Of a stretch of 64,000 nt of DNA, positions 22,936 through 33,192 are shown piece by piece. The notes below the pieces were generated by a model. The model made no database searches. It worked only from the letters and a program-made list of their open reading frames with translations, and was not told the DNA's origin. Origin of the DNA: Leishmania donovani (Eukaryota; Euglenozoa; Kinetoplastea; Trypanosomatida; Trypanosomatidae); assembly GCF_000227135.1 (NCBI RefSeq), contig NC_018249.1, positions 520,291 to 584,290 on the forward strand. Direction: 5' to 3'. Each line of letters starts with the position of its first letter. The first letter of the stretch is position 1. Both the position numbers and the translations under genes were made by a program.

Positions 22936-24119
22936 AAAAAAACACGGCCTCAACTTTAGAAAAGATATTGACGCCCAAAGATGTAGTTGACTGGAAGATA
23001 GCTTACTATGCCGCGTGAGAGCGGGAGGGAGGGAGGGAGGGAGGCACACCGGTGTGTGTGTGTGTGTGTGTGTGGGGGGGGGGGCAGTGCAAAGGTTGAC
23101 GGATGATGCAGTGGGTATGGCAAGAAAGGAAAAGGGGGAGAGAATACAGGAGAGGAGGGCAGGTGATAGTGGAGCTGAGTGAAATGTGAAGTAGGAGCGC
23201 GTCGGAAGAAGATGGCATGCAGCGTTGCACGACGTGCACAAGACGGCCTATGAGGAAGAGAAAACTGGTGGAAAGCAGCAGCCCCACAGGCCGCCACCAC
23301 CATTACTGTCTCTCCGAACACGGCAGTGTCGTCGCTCTCCTCTCCCGCTTCCTCTGCTGACCCTCAACCGCGACGTCGTGCTTCGACGCGTACGGGTGTA
23401 CCCATCTCGGCCACACGTGTGTGGAGGCATGGGGGCGGAACGATGAAGGACACACATTTGAAGGCAGTGGTGGAGACGGAAACAGGAGATCGCCAAACGG
23501 CGATGGTGCCGTGACCTCTCGAGAGAAGAGAGAGAAAGTGAGAGGGACGGAGAACCCGATGAACATTGTGAGCGATGCGCCTCGGCGTACGCGACACGTG
23601 GACACGTACTTGTGTGGACGGGTGGGTGGCTGCGTTTACAGCAACGATGCCTTCGTCGGTCTCTCGCTCTCACGCCTGCTCACCATCACGGACGGTCACA
23701 CCTCTTGGTCACCGTCTCTCTCCTCCTCGCAACACACAGACGAACGCGCGCAGGCACACTCCTACACACAACGGCGAAAGCGAAGCGCAAAAAAAAAAAT
23801 GTTCCCGTTTTGAAGGGCGAGGGAAGGTCCGCTTTACATGAACGCGCCGTCTGGCCATCGCACACGCTGACAGACATGAGCGCCAAGATACACGCGCCGC
23901 AATCGCAAGCATCAGGGGGGAAGGAGGAAGGGGAAGAGAGAGCTCACAAGCAACGTCTATCAGCAACCCTCAGCAAAGGAAAGAACAATGTGCAAACCGC
24001 ACCGCCGCAACGTACGCCAATCATGTGGTCCTGTCTAACATACATAAAGGGAGAGTGACAGAGAGACACACACGCGCATGCGCACGAATGCAGCCTCATT
24101 TCTCTCTTCTAAACGGCCA
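22936..24119. other. Intergenic region with a GT microsatellite
   Basis: About 1.2 kb without a gene. A GT repeat at 23052-23074 runs into a G tract. The rest is typical UTR sequence between FPPS and IFT74. Confidence 0.65.
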
Positions 24120-25910
24120 CTAATGCGTGCTGGTGGCACTAAAGAGCGGCGCCGTCCCCATCCCGGCAAGCCGAGAGGGGTTCTGCAACAGCAGGTTCAC
24201 TTCATCGACGATCCGCAGGCACTCCGCCTTAGTGCCGAGATACTGCGTTTCCTTCTCCCTGAGACGCACGTAGTCTTCTAGGGAGAAGGTGGACTGCCAC
24301 AGCATGCGGATGCGCTGCTCCTGTGTGGAGAGTGTGGCGAACACATCGCCCGCGTGCAGCTCCTTCTTGCGCGCCTCGTACTCCGCCGTGAGCGCATTTA
24401 GCTGAACCTTCGACCCATCTCGTAGACGGGTGTAGTAGGCTAGCTGTGCGCTAAGCACCTTGCGCGTGTCCTCCACCTCCGCCCGCAGCCCGTCCAAGTC
24501 GCTGAACTTCTCCATCTCCGCCTTCTGCTCCGCCATCTTGGCGCTGTGCGACGCCAGCTCCTCCTTGATCTTCTTGTCGAGGTGCGCCACCTTGTCCAGC
24601 TCCGCCTTGCGCTCGAGCAGTTCCTTCTCCAGGCGCTGGTGGGTCTTCACGTCGTTCTGAATCTGGTCGCGCTTCGCATCCACCTGCGTCGTCAAGTCGT
24701 GGAGAGTGTCAGTGTTGTTCTCCGACGGCATCTGCCGCTGCATCTCGAGGGCTTGCGAGATGCGGCTCAGCAGGTCAGCAATGTGCCGCTGCGTCTCGGC
24801 AATCTTATCCAGCTCCGCTCGCTCCCTGTCGGGGTACTCGTCAATGAAGGTCTGCATCTCGCGGTCCTTCTCTTGCAGCTCCTGGAAAGCCTGCACATTT
24901 TCGCCGCTGAAATTCTTCACCTCCTCCTCCAGCGCGCTTTGCCGGGCACGCGACTCCTGCAACGTGTCACGGATGTCATTCACCTGCCGCTCCAGCACCT
25001 CGATGTCGGAGCGGGTTGCCTTGAGCTGCCCAATCAACTTCTCCTGCTCTTCCTTGACGGAGAGGGAGCACTGGCTCTGCAGTTCTTTGCTCTCCCGTCG
25101 CTTGCGCAGAATGCCGCGCAGCATCTCGGCGGCGCGCTTCTTGTCCGGGTCGCCAGCGAGGTTCGCCATCAGCAGTTCTTGCTTTGCTTGCAGCGTTCGG
25201 AGCTCGTGTTGGCGATCCAGCACCATATCCGACACCGCGAAGGCTTCGTCACGGATGGCCTTGTAGGAGTTGTAGTCTTGGTTCTCGTTGAGTATGCGCC
25301 TGTCCAGCTGCTGGATTTCCTCCTCCAGCGACTGCAACGTCGCCTTCGTCTTGGCGTCCGTGTCCTTCACAGCGAGGAAAAGGTCGTCGACCTTCTTGCG
25401 GCGGGCGATGTTCTGCTTCTCCAGTCGCGTGGACTCTTCCTTCAGGGCAGCGAGGTCGAGCGAGCTCGAATTTTCCACGGCAACGTTTACATCCGCGAGC
25501 GTGTCCTTCAGCTTTGCAATATCGTCCTGCAGCGTCTTCGACTTTTGCTGCAGCTGCGTGAGCACGGAGCTGTTGCGGTCGATGAGCTGTTCCTGCTCCT
25601 GCAGTCGCTCAATCTCAGCCGAGAGCTCCGCAATCTTGGGGCGGATCAGCCCGATGTAGTAGCTACGGTCACCAACCTGACGTCCTGGACCGGCAGAGGT
25701 ACCGACACCACTGCGCGAAGCTGCCCGCATACCCTCGCGCGAGACAGCCGCCTCTGCTGACACTGCCACCGGCTGCTGTAGACTGCCACCAATGCCGGCA
25801 ACTTGCATGCGGTTCGTGCCGGGTCGGGCCTGGGACCCAGGCCGCATCGTGGTGCCGGGGCGCAGCCCATTGAACGTGCCGAGGCTCTGTGAGTTGAATC
25901 CGGTGTTCAT
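24120..25910 (-). CDS. IFT74: Intraflagellar transport protein IFT74 (IFT72/74)
   Basis: This is an IFT-B core coiled-coil subunit that pairs with IFT81 and helps carry tubulin along the flagellum. The 596-aa product opens with a basic Arg/Pro/Gly-rich segment (TMRPGSQARPGTNR near 21-34), the region that in the family contacts the acidic tubulin tail. The family signature DRSYYIGLIRPKIAELSAEI (81-100) comes next. Almost continuous coiled coil follows to about residue 575, with KLIGQLKATRSDIEVLERQ and a late WQSTFSLEDYVRLREKE. The length is close to other IFT74 proteins (about 600). The frame runs 101 codons upstream to an alternative start. That stretch includes the polypyrimidine tract and CAG at 25978-25980, so the ATG at 25910 is chosen. 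The head-to-tail neighbours are FPPS and MAK16, with no functional link. Confidence 0.93.
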   Translation of the reverse strand: MNTGFNSQSLGTFNGLRPGTTMRPGSQARPGTNRMQVAGIGGSLQQPVAVSAEAAVSREGMRAASRSGVGTSAGPGRQVGDRSYYIGLIRPKIAELSAEIERLQEQEQLIDRNSSVLTQLQQKSKTLQDDIAKLKDTLADVNVAVENSSSLDLAALKEESTRLEKQNIARRKKVDDLFLAVKDTDAKTKATLQSLEEEIQQLDRRILNENQDYNSYKAIRDEAFAVSDMVLDRQHELRTLQAKQELLMANLAGDPDKKRAAEMLRGILRKRRESKELQSQCSLSVKEEQEKLIGQLKATRSDIEVLERQVNDIRDTLQESRARQSALEEEVKNFSGENVQAFQELQEKDREMQTFIDEYPDRERAELDKIAETQRHIADLLSRISQALEMQRQMPSENNTDTLHDLTTQVDAKRDQIQNDVKTHQRLEKELLERKAELDKVAHLDKKIKEELASHSAKMAEQKAEMEKFSDLDGLRAEVEDTRKVLSAQLAYYTRLRDGSKVQLNALTAEYEARKKELHAGDVFATLSTQEQRIRMLWQSTFSLEDYVRLREKETQYLGTKAECLRIVDEVNLLLQNPSRLAGMGTAPLFSATSTH

Positions 25911-26010
25911 GGCGTTGACGGGTGACTTTGTTCGTACGGACGCTTTCTCTAGGTTCGCAGCCCCACTACTGTCACTGCTGCAAAAGACGAAAAGGGGAAG
26001 GCAAGGAGGA
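25911..26010 (-). promoter_or_regulatory. Trans-splice acceptor and 5' UTR of IFT74
   Basis: On the minus strand a C/T run is followed by TTTTGCAG, ending at plus 25978. The predicted 5' UTR is 67 nt. The next ATG is the IFT74 start. Confidence 0.6.
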
Positions 26011-27052
26011 GGAGGGAGGTTGTGGCGCACTGGCAGGACGGCAATCCAACGCACCACGCATAAACGAATAGCTGCAAAGAGCGCAGCACACCGAAGGCGC
26101 GAGAAGAGCGTTTGGCCAACAGGGAGAGCGTTGGTGCAGGTGGAAAAAGGCATATACGACAGGACGAGAGAGAGAAAGGGGTGGCAAGCAACAAGGATGG
26201 TAGCCGGAGACACGCTTGAGTTACAGAGGGAGATGTGCAGCGCGAAAGAAATACGGGGGGGAGGGGCAGCAAAGGCCCCCGTCTCTCTCCCTCTCGGGCT
26301 CAGCCCGCCTGCTCGCTAGCAAGACGCACACGCAAGCACACACAGACTCCCCCTCTTCCACCACTGTCAGCATCGTGGATGACGATAGAGAGCGAAAAAG
26401 GGGATGCAAAGAACTTGTCTATAAAACAGCAATCGATGTCTGCCTGTGTGTTTTGTGGAGGGAAGAGGGAGGTGCTCCCCCCACCCACCCACGCACCCAC
26501 ACACTCATCAAGCAAAGTCGTGTTCACAGCGAACAGATCCATCTGCCGGCGCTTCGCCTAAGGCTCGAGCGCCTCTTTTTGCAGTTCTTATTATTCCAGC
26601 CTTTACGTTCTCACGGCTTGTGCGTGTGCGTTAGAGAAGGTGGCCTTACGCCTGGATGATGTGCGGCGTGCATGTCTGTATGCGTGTGCGTGCGTGTGCA
26701 GCTGCATAATGCGGAGCAACGAGAGGGGAGAAGCGGTCCACCATGGCAATAGAGGTGCACCGCGGCAGCGATCGCCATCCGTTGAGCTGTCCAAGCTTGT
26801 ATGCGCGGATCAGCAAAGGGGGGCACTGAGATGTAGCGCCTTTTCGTTTCCTTTTTTCTTTACAAGCACGCGGCTAAGGGCACCATACATGCACATTACG
26901 TAAGAGAGCAAAGACAAGAAGGATGTGAGGGACGGAGGAAACCGAGCGCAAGAGAGACGACAAGCGTGTACACACGCGCGCACGCATGCATGCACACACA
27001 CGGAGGCAAGCATGCAGCCGCTTGGCTCCGAGTTCATCGTTTTCTTTTTCTG

Positions 27053-27072
27053 TATATATATATATATATATA
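27053..27072. repeat. TA microsatellite
   Basis: Ten consecutive TA units. Confidence 0.95.
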
Positions 27073-27539
27073 TGCTCTTGTCTCTCTCCCTCTCTCTCCC
27101 AGAAGCTTGCGTCCTCCACTCTTTAATGTCGATTAAGCGTACGCCATAGAGCACCGACAGACAGGTGGCCAACACATCAACATCTTCGCCAAAAACGACA
27201 GAACGGGACGGAAAAAGAAAAAGATGAGGACAAGGTGAGAGCATGTCGCATGAGCGAACACCGCGCGGAGAGAAAGAGTTGGCACCCGAAGATGCAAAAC
27301 AAAACGCGAAAGAAAGTGTCCGCATATGAACAGAGAAGCAGAGAGAGGGGAACGCCGAGCACCCCGCCGCCAGCACGGAGAGAGTGGGCTTGTGCACCCG
27401 GTCATGTGCACTAGCTGCGGCAGCGTCACAAATCACCGTCATAGTAGCACGACAGCTGGAGCATGCGTCTCTTCGACACAGGGCCAGACTTGTCGGTGTC
27501 CGTGCGCACACGTGCATGTGCCGCTACTGCCTCACACAT

Positions 27540-27540
<1 letters not shown>

Positions 27541-27585
<45 letters not shown>
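27541..27585. repeat. CA microsatellite, about 22 units
   Basis: An uninterrupted CA run of 45 bp, the longest dinucleotide run I found in the window. It is a likely length-polymorphic marker. Confidence 0.95.
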
Positions 27586-27588
<3 letters not shown>

Positions 27589-27863
27589 TGTCATTGCGAT
27601 GCAGTGCAGCGAGAGGAGATGAGCAAAGATGAAAGAGAGAGAGTCGTGGAGTGCGTCGCTGGGAGTGCAAGACCGGCGACCGAGACACTGCCCGCCTATG
27701 AAGGATCTTAGAAAGCCACCACGACGGCCGGGCAGAGGTGCGGTCACGCAAAAGCAAGCGCACATAGGCATACGCCATCCTCCCTCCCCCTTCCCTCTCT
27801 CCCTCACCGTCTCTCGGCGCTCCCTTTGCGCGAAGATACACGCGAGCGAGAAGCGAAGCGATG

Positions 27864-28670
27864 CTACCACTCAAGGTCCTCCAAGCGCGCGCGCTGGCGC
27901 GGCGCCAGCTCCCGCTCCACCTCCTCCTCGATTACCAGCTTATCACGCTTGCGAATCTTGCTCTTGCTGCGCCCACCGCGCACCGTTTCCCGATCCTCCT
28001 CCTCCTCTTCGTCCTCCTCGTCCATCACAAAGTCGGGGAACTCTTCGTCCTCGTCTTGCTCCAGCGCCTCGAATTCCTCGCGGTTCTCCTCCTCGTCGAG
28101 CAGCTTCTCGAAGGCCTCTTTGTTGTAGTTGATGACGCTATCGTAGGTACCCTTGCGCAGACGATCGAGAAGCTCCTTCTCAATCTCCATCTCAATGCGG
28201 GCCGCCGCCTCCGCCTTCTCCTCTCGCCGCAGCAGCTTGTCCTCCTGACGCTTGTTCACAGACACGTACTCGTCCTGCGGCTCCATCAGCATTTTTCGCT
28301 TGCGCATCAGGTACTGCTTCAGTCGCAGCAAACGGGCCTTGATCTTGATCACCAGCTTCTGGTCCCACCACTGCAGCTCCTCGTCGATCTGCGCCAGAGC
28401 TTTCGGGAAGGAGACGTCGAGCTTCACCTTCTCCCACTGCCGCCGCGGCAGGTGAGCCCGCTCAGCAGTTTTGACGTACAGGTATAGCTCGTCCTCGTGC
28501 TCGATGACGGTGGCGTACTGCGCGTTGGAGAGCGGGCACACACCACGCTGGCAGAGACCAGTCACGTTGTACGGGTTTCGGCAGAAGCGAACCTTGTCGT
28601 CGTTCGTCTTGACCTTGAAGGAGCAGAACGTCTGGCCCATGATGTTCCACATGGCATCATCGTGGTTCAT
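27864..28670 (-). CDS. MAK16: MAK16, 60S ribosome biogenesis factor
   Basis: This nucleolar protein is needed for early pre-60S assembly. The 268-aa product carries the family hallmarks: MNHDDAMWNI at the start, then FCSFKVKT and FCRNPYNVTGLCQRGVCPLSN with its conserved Cys residues (about 16, 30, 40, 45). QYATVIEHEDELYLYVKTAERAHLP, WEKVKL and KALAQIDEELQWW follow, then KKLLDRLRKGTYD-like sequence (ELLDRLRKGTYD). The C-terminus is strongly acidic (EEFEALEQDEDEEFPDF, DEEDEEEEED) and ends in a basic patch, as in other MAK16 proteins. The frame extends 18 codons upstream through a pyrimidine-rich stretch (encoded as FPSFSPF). The family start at 28670, six bases after a CTAG, is therefore chosen. 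Confidence 0.96.
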   Translation of the reverse strand: MNHDDAMWNIMGQTFCSFKVKTNDDKVRFCRNPYNVTGLCQRGVCPLSNAQYATVIEHEDELYLYVKTAERAHLPRRQWEKVKLDVSFPKALAQIDEELQWWDQKLVIKIKARLLRLKQYLMRKRKMLMEPQDEYVSVNKRQEDKLLRREEKAEAAARIEMEIEKELLDRLRKGTYDSVINYNKEAFEKLLDEEENREEFEALEQDEDEEFPDFVMDEEDEEEEEDRETVRGGRSKSKIRKRDKLVIEEEVERELAPRQRARLEDLEW

Positions 28671-29485
28671 GGTTGCTAGCGAAGAAATGGTTTGGAAGCG
28701 AAAAGGGGAAAAGGAAGGAAACAACCGCCACGGCAGAGCGGGAGACTACAAAGAAAGCAAAGGACGAGAGCTGCCCCAGTGAACTTGGCATGGAGACACA
28801 CACACACACACACACAGTTGGAGATGGGAGCGGAAAACACGTAGTGGGCTGACGGGGGGAAGGGGAGGTCCGTTGAGCCTACGTTTTATCGTTCTGTCAG
28901 TTTCAGCAGTCGACTAGCACACGAGTGTTCGTTTTCGAGCACTGGCGCGGCACACACGAGGGAAAAGGGAGGATAGCGAGAGAACAGCGGAGGTGTAAGA
29001 GCCGACATACACACGCGCCACACACGCAGCAAGAGAGTGGTCAGGGAAAGAAGTGGGCAGCAGCAGCCGCGGCGGGTATATTGTCTTCGGTTCGACTGCA
29101 TTGACATCCGCATCTTGAAACAGGTGAAGCCGCGATCAGTCCGCCAACTCCTCCTCTCCGCTCCCACCGCCCACACACACAGGCCTACATGTCACAGGAG
29201 GGCAACGTGAAGGGCGAGGCCCGGGGCACACACACGCACATACATGGGGAGAGCGAGGAACAGCAGCACACCGCCTGGCCCAGTTGCGAGAGGCACACAT
29301 GCACAAACATACGCGCACAAGCACAGCGCAACGTCGTCTCGCCTTTGCTTTTCACCCATTCTGTCGTCTTTTTTTTAGGAGGGAATAAAGGTTGCCTTGG
29401 TTCGTTCTTTGGTAAAGATTCTCATCTGATATGGAGAGTTGCAGGCGTCTCTGTGCCGTCTCCGATTTGCATTCTTCGGCCTCGC
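28671..29485. other. Intergenic region, no gene seen
   Basis: About 0.8 kb with a CA tract near 28797-28816. A pyrimidine tract ending at a CTAG about 6 nt before the MAK16 ATG is the likely acceptor. Confidence 0.6.
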
Positions 29486-30721
29486 CTAAATCGACTCCGT
29501 CAAGGCGGGCATTCCAAGACGCTCCACCAGTACATGATCCTTGCCCAGGAAGCGCGACATGTGCTTGAGGGCCACGCAGCCAAAGGCGTCACCGTACACG
29601 TGCAGCTTCAGCGCCTCCGTCATGGCGCGTTCCAGGTCTCCTTTAAGGAACAATGTGATTACGAAAAGACTACGGGCAACGGTGTCGTGTGCATTTGAAG
29701 ACAGTGCCGCTTGCAGCTTCGCCTCGCTATCTCGCGGCTCACTCCACGGACGCGGTGCACCTTGCATCAAACGCCAGGTGGTCAATGCACGGTTCGCATC
29801 ATTAAGTGGCGCATCGCGAAAGGGCTGCAACGCCGCCTCTCGCTCAAGGCGCTCCAAGTACGCGTTCTCGACAGTTTGCTTGCCCTGCACCAGTTGCGCC
29901 AGTCCGGCCCAGGCCAGACACAGGGCGACGCTGTGATCGTAGTCCTCTCGGGATGCGACGAGCCGATCAACATCGGCGGCAACCGCATCGAGGGTTCGCA
30001 GTGCTTTCACGAAGAACTTCTCCGCGTAAAAGGGCTGACGCTCTGCCATGAGCCTTTTCCCCATTCCCACCATCTTGGCCACGTCCACCGACAAGTGCTG
30101 CTCCGCCTCCTCCTGCGGTGGCGATGCCGCACCACTGCTCTCTGCTGTCGACGTGGCAGTCACGATGGTGGAGACGCGAGCTGGCTTCGCAGAGGATTGA
30201 AAAGATGCAAGCCGGCTGCACACCCGCGGCACCTCTGTCGCACTCATCTCCGTGAGTGGCATGTCACGAAGCGTGTCGGCGACAGCACCTTTGACGACGA
30301 CTAACAGCAGTGGATGACCGTGGCGTTTGCCAAGCTGGACGCGGGCAGCGGCGAAGGAGGGGCTGGTGCAGTCCCAGACAAAGAGACGAAGTCGCGCTCC
30401 GTATTGCTGCGCGGCGGCCGTAACGCTGTTTTTGAATTGCAGAAGGTGTTCTGCCGTGACGCCGTCGCCGGGATGCTCGTAGCACAAGACAAAGGCATCA
30501 CCGCCTCTGCTATGACCTGTGGTGATGTTGCTGCCGCTGCCGCTGACGCTGAAGGTGCTACCTTCGCACTCGAAGGCCGCCGCAAACTCCTGTCCATTCG
30601 TAACGAAGGTCACCGTGACGGGCGGGGCTGAAGAAGCAGAACTTGTGGTGCTGGCACCGCCTCGGCTGAGGCTTTCAGAGCGGCCGTCGCCGCTGGAGTC
30701 GCCAGCGACGTTGGAATTCAT
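29486..30721 (-). CDS. Conserved-type hypothetical: thioredoxin-like fold plus helical repeat region
   Basis: I do not recognise this 411-aa protein. Residues 1-35 are Ser/Gly-rich and disordered. Residues about 75-160 look like a thioredoxin-type fold without the redox CxxC: GDAFVLCYEH strand, a helix, then RLRLFVWDCTSPSFAAARVQL and a hydrophobic HPLLLVVVKG strand. Residues about 225-400 are helical and may form TPR-like hairpins (GKRLMAERQPFYAEKFFVKAL, CLAWAGLAQLVQG, LFVITLFLKGDLERAMTEAL). There is no signal peptide or membrane helix. The ATG at 30721 directly follows a GTAG after a pyrimidine-rich stretch. The gene reality rests on length, balanced composition and position between real genes. 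The fold is inference. Confidence 0.8.
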   Translation of the reverse strand: MNSNVAGDSSGDGRSESLSRGGASTTSSASSAPPVTVTFVTNGQEFAAAFECEGSTFSVSGSGSNITTGHSRGGDAFVLCYEHPGDGVTAEHLLQFKNSVTAAAQQYGARLRLFVWDCTSPSFAAARVQLGKRHGHPLLLVVVKGAVADTLRDMPLTEMSATEVPRVCSRLASFQSSAKPARVSTIVTATSTAESSGAASPPQEEAEQHLSVDVAKMVGMGKRLMAERQPFYAEKFFVKALRTLDAVAADVDRLVASREDYDHSVALCLAWAGLAQLVQGKQTVENAYLERLEREAALQPFRDAPLNDANRALTTWRLMQGAPRPWSEPRDSEAKLQAALSSNAHDTVARSLFVITLFLKGDLERAMTEALKLHVYGDAFGCVALKHMSRFLGKDHVLVERLGMPALTESI

Positions 30722-31611
30722 CTACGGTAAAGGTGCCACTCTCGACTGCAGAGTAGAGAGGCGGCAATGTGTCCGTGCACAGAGAGAGAGACGATAGAGA
30801 CGCACCCCACACGATGCAAGCCATGAGGGGGTACGCAAAGAAAAGAAGACGCAAATCGTGCGCATGCGCGTTCGCGTGGGCGTAGAGGTAGAAAGGAAAA
30901 AGTGTACGAGGCGGGTTAGTACAGGACTTGATAGTGTCCGTGGTAGATGCGTCGTGGCGCTAGACATGCAACGCTACTCGAGTCGAGTGAGCATCTGCAA
31001 GCAAGCGTCCAAAACAAAGAAGGCCCGAATTCCGCCATCTACCGCCTGTTGCTGAGGTCGTGAGGGGTCAAGCTGCGCGCGCGTGCCCCCCCCGCCACCC
31101 CCTGTGAAGATGCTCATGTTTGCTCGATTGTTGTTTGAGCTTGCATCGCCAGTTCGCTGCGTCTTTGATGCACAAATGCGGCGCGTGTCACCGCCACGGG
31201 AGGAGGAGAGCGCCGAGCACGGCAAACGCTTTGAGCGGCACGAGCAGCGGAAGGAGGCACGCGGTACCGACAAAGAGGCGAGCCTCACACACGAAAGGCC
31301 CACGCGCCTCTCATCCGCATCTCCACGGGCACCGCCCACCCCAGCAAGCATTCCGCGCTCCTGGGGGACGAAGAGAGAAAAGGGTGTTCGCACAAAACGA
31401 CAAGAGAGAGCTGTACATCGCGTATGATGTCCATCGAAAGGGCACAACAAAGAATTCTTACAGCGGCGATTCCGCGACAACCAAACAGGCAAAAAAAAAA
31501 ATGGGGAGGGAACAGCAGCAAGAGAGAGAGAGTGGCCGCAGCGGAAGTATCGGGCGGTGGAGCGGCGAGAACAAGAGGACAACGGAGACAGTGAGAGGAT
31601 GTAGACGAGCA
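30722..31611. other. Intergenic region, no gene seen
   Basis: About 0.9 kb of low-complexity spacer between the hypothetical and the MORN gene. It holds A runs near 31490 and a C run near 31086, and no coding signal. Confidence 0.65.
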
Positions 31612-33192
31612 TCATCGACCGAGCAAGCGCATGTCAACGCGCTGCTGTATGCTTTGGTCAGCGCACACGGTGAAGGTGCCATCCCTCGCCTCGCAATGTA
31701 TCTCGTCATGGTAGCCCTTGCGGTACGTTGACACGTACACCCCTTCGCCCTCCGGCAAATCAGCCTTCCATCGTCCGTAGTACGTCCCGCCACCGCGCAC
31801 CTGCAGCGAGCCCTCGCCATCCTTCTTGTCGTGCACCCATTCCCCAGTGTATGATACAGTGGAAGATGTGTACTCGCCGTAGCCGTGACGCTTTCCGTTC
31901 GCGTAGGCTCCAGTGTACCGCTGCAACTCGCCGTTCGCGCACGGCACTTCGTACGTACCACGTCCATGAAAGCGACCTCTCTGCCACTCGCCAACGTAGT
32001 GGCTGCCGTCGGCGAAGACGCAGGTCGCCACGCCATACAGAGAGCCGTACCGCCACTGCCCCGTCACGCGAGCCGCAGTGCTGCAGGTGCTGTTGAAGCT
32101 GCCATGGCCGTGCGGCATACCATGCATCCATTCTCCGATGTACACGTCACCGTTGCTGAACCACTTCGTGCCTCGCCCATGCTCGCGCCCCCGCAGCCAG
32201 CCACCCTCGTACTTGGCGCCGCTCGGGTAGAGGTAGGTGCCGTTGCCTTCGTACAAGCCGCTCACCCAGTCCCCCTTGTACACGTGCCCGTCGTTGTACA
32301 CGTACTCGCCGTAGCCGTGAAGGGTGTTCTCGACAAACTCGCCCGTGTACACGCCCTCCGGCTCAACCAGCTCACCTTTGCCGTGCAGCTTGTCATCGAG
32401 CCAAGAGCCTTGGTAGAGGAGGTGGTAGTCGGCACTGTGGTATGTGCCGGTGCCGCAGCGTTGGCCGGCGAACCACTGCCCCTCGTACAAATCGTTCATG
32501 GGCTGCGAGCGCCGCAAGCAACCTTTCCCGTGCGGATGGCAGTTCTTCCAGTGGCCCTCGTAGAGGGCCGTGCCGTCAGGAAACGCGAAGGTCTGGTACC
32601 CCTCAGGCTGCAGAGAGGTGAGTCGGTCACGCACCGCGAGGCCCACAGACTCCCACACCGCTAGCATGTCACTCACCGCAGCCGCGCTCGCCTGCGCCCA
32701 CGCTGCGCGGCGCTTTTGTTGGTGCCCCAGCATCTCCAGTCTGCCCTGCCTATCACACACCTCTTGTGCCCACTCCTTGTAGCTCAAGGCGAAGGCGAGC
32801 GTTTGCTGTCGCTGGGCGTCCAGTGGGTGCAGCAGGAGGCGTGACGCGTCCTGTGGAATCTCCATCGTGAACGCCGGCAGCCCTGGCTCGGCGGTGGCGG
32901 CGGCAGGATCAGCGGTGGGGAACTGTTTTCGTGTCCCCGAGGTCCCTTGCGCCGTGGGTGGAATTACAACGGCAGAGAAACGACCCGCTGGTGCGTGCAA
33001 CGCGGCACGTGAGGCGCGGTGTATGAGTGACTTCGGTGAAGCAGCAGCAGATGGAAAGGCACTGCGCGGGGGCTTCATCGTTGCTTTTATGGTCTCTGGC
33101 AGCATGTTTTCCCTTGCGGCACGCTGCACCGCCAGTGGGACGGCAGCCCCCCAACTGGGCGGCGAGTCGGCCTCGAGAACAGTCGACTCCAT
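31612..33192 (-). CDS. MORN-repeat protein (12 repeats)
   Basis: A 526-aa protein. Residues 1-205 hold a low-complexity leader and a helical stretch. Residues about 211-492 contain twelve MORN units: YEGHWKNCHPHGKG, YEGQW, YQGSW, YTGEF, YKGDW, YEGGW, YIGEW, VTGQW, YVGEW, YTGAY, YTGEW, YYGRW. The eighth starts with VTG rather than Y-x-G and is degenerate. MORN proteins bind lipids or act as cortical scaffolds. In trypanosomatids MORN1 marks the hook complex, but I cannot say this is its orthologue. The frame runs 68 codons upstream to an alternative start. The ATG at 33192 is preferred because a CTGCTCAG acceptor candidate lies about 45 nt before it. Confidence 0.93.
   Translation of the reverse strand: MESTVLEADSPPSWGAAVPLAVQRAARENMLPETIKATMKPPRSAFPSAAASPKSLIHRASRAALHAPAGRFSAVVIPPTAQGTSGTRKQFPTADPAAATAEPGLPAFTMEIPQDASRLLLHPLDAQRQQTLAFALSYKEWAQEVCDRQGRLEMLGHQQKRRAAWAQASAAAVSDMLAVWESVGLAVRDRLTSLQPEGYQTFAFPDGTALYEGHWKNCHPHGKGCLRRSQPMNDLYEGQWFAGQRCGTGTYHSADYHLLYQGSWLDDKLHGKGELVEPEGVYTGEFVENTLHGYGEYVYNDGHVYKGDWVSGLYEGNGTYLYPSGAKYEGGWLRGREHGRGTKWFSNGDVYIGEWMHGMPHGHGSFNSTCSTAARVTGQWRYGSLYGVATCVFADGSHYVGEWQRGRFHGRGTYEVPCANGELQRYTGAYANGKRHGYGEYTSSTVSYTGEWVHDKKDGEGSLQVRGGGTYYGRWKADLPEGEGVYVSTYRKGYHDEIHCEARDGTFTVCADQSIQQRVDMRLLGR

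Larger units (their letters stand above)
26011..27863. other. Intergenic region with TA and CA microsatellites
   Basis: No gene is seen in 1.85 kb. A TA repeat (27053-27072) and a long CA repeat (27541-27585) lie in what should be the MAK16 3' UTR and intergenic spacer. Confidence 0.65.

Noticed and set aside
24546..25760. 404-codon plus-strand frame
   Set aside because: Antisense shadow of the IFT74 coiled coil; its Leu/Arg-rich composition mirrors the Glu/Lys/Gln-rich sense codons.
27541..27585. CA repeat as telomere or centromere sequence
   Set aside because: It is a plain dinucleotide run. The telomeric hexamer TTAGGG in tandem is absent, and such runs are common in Leishmania UTRs.
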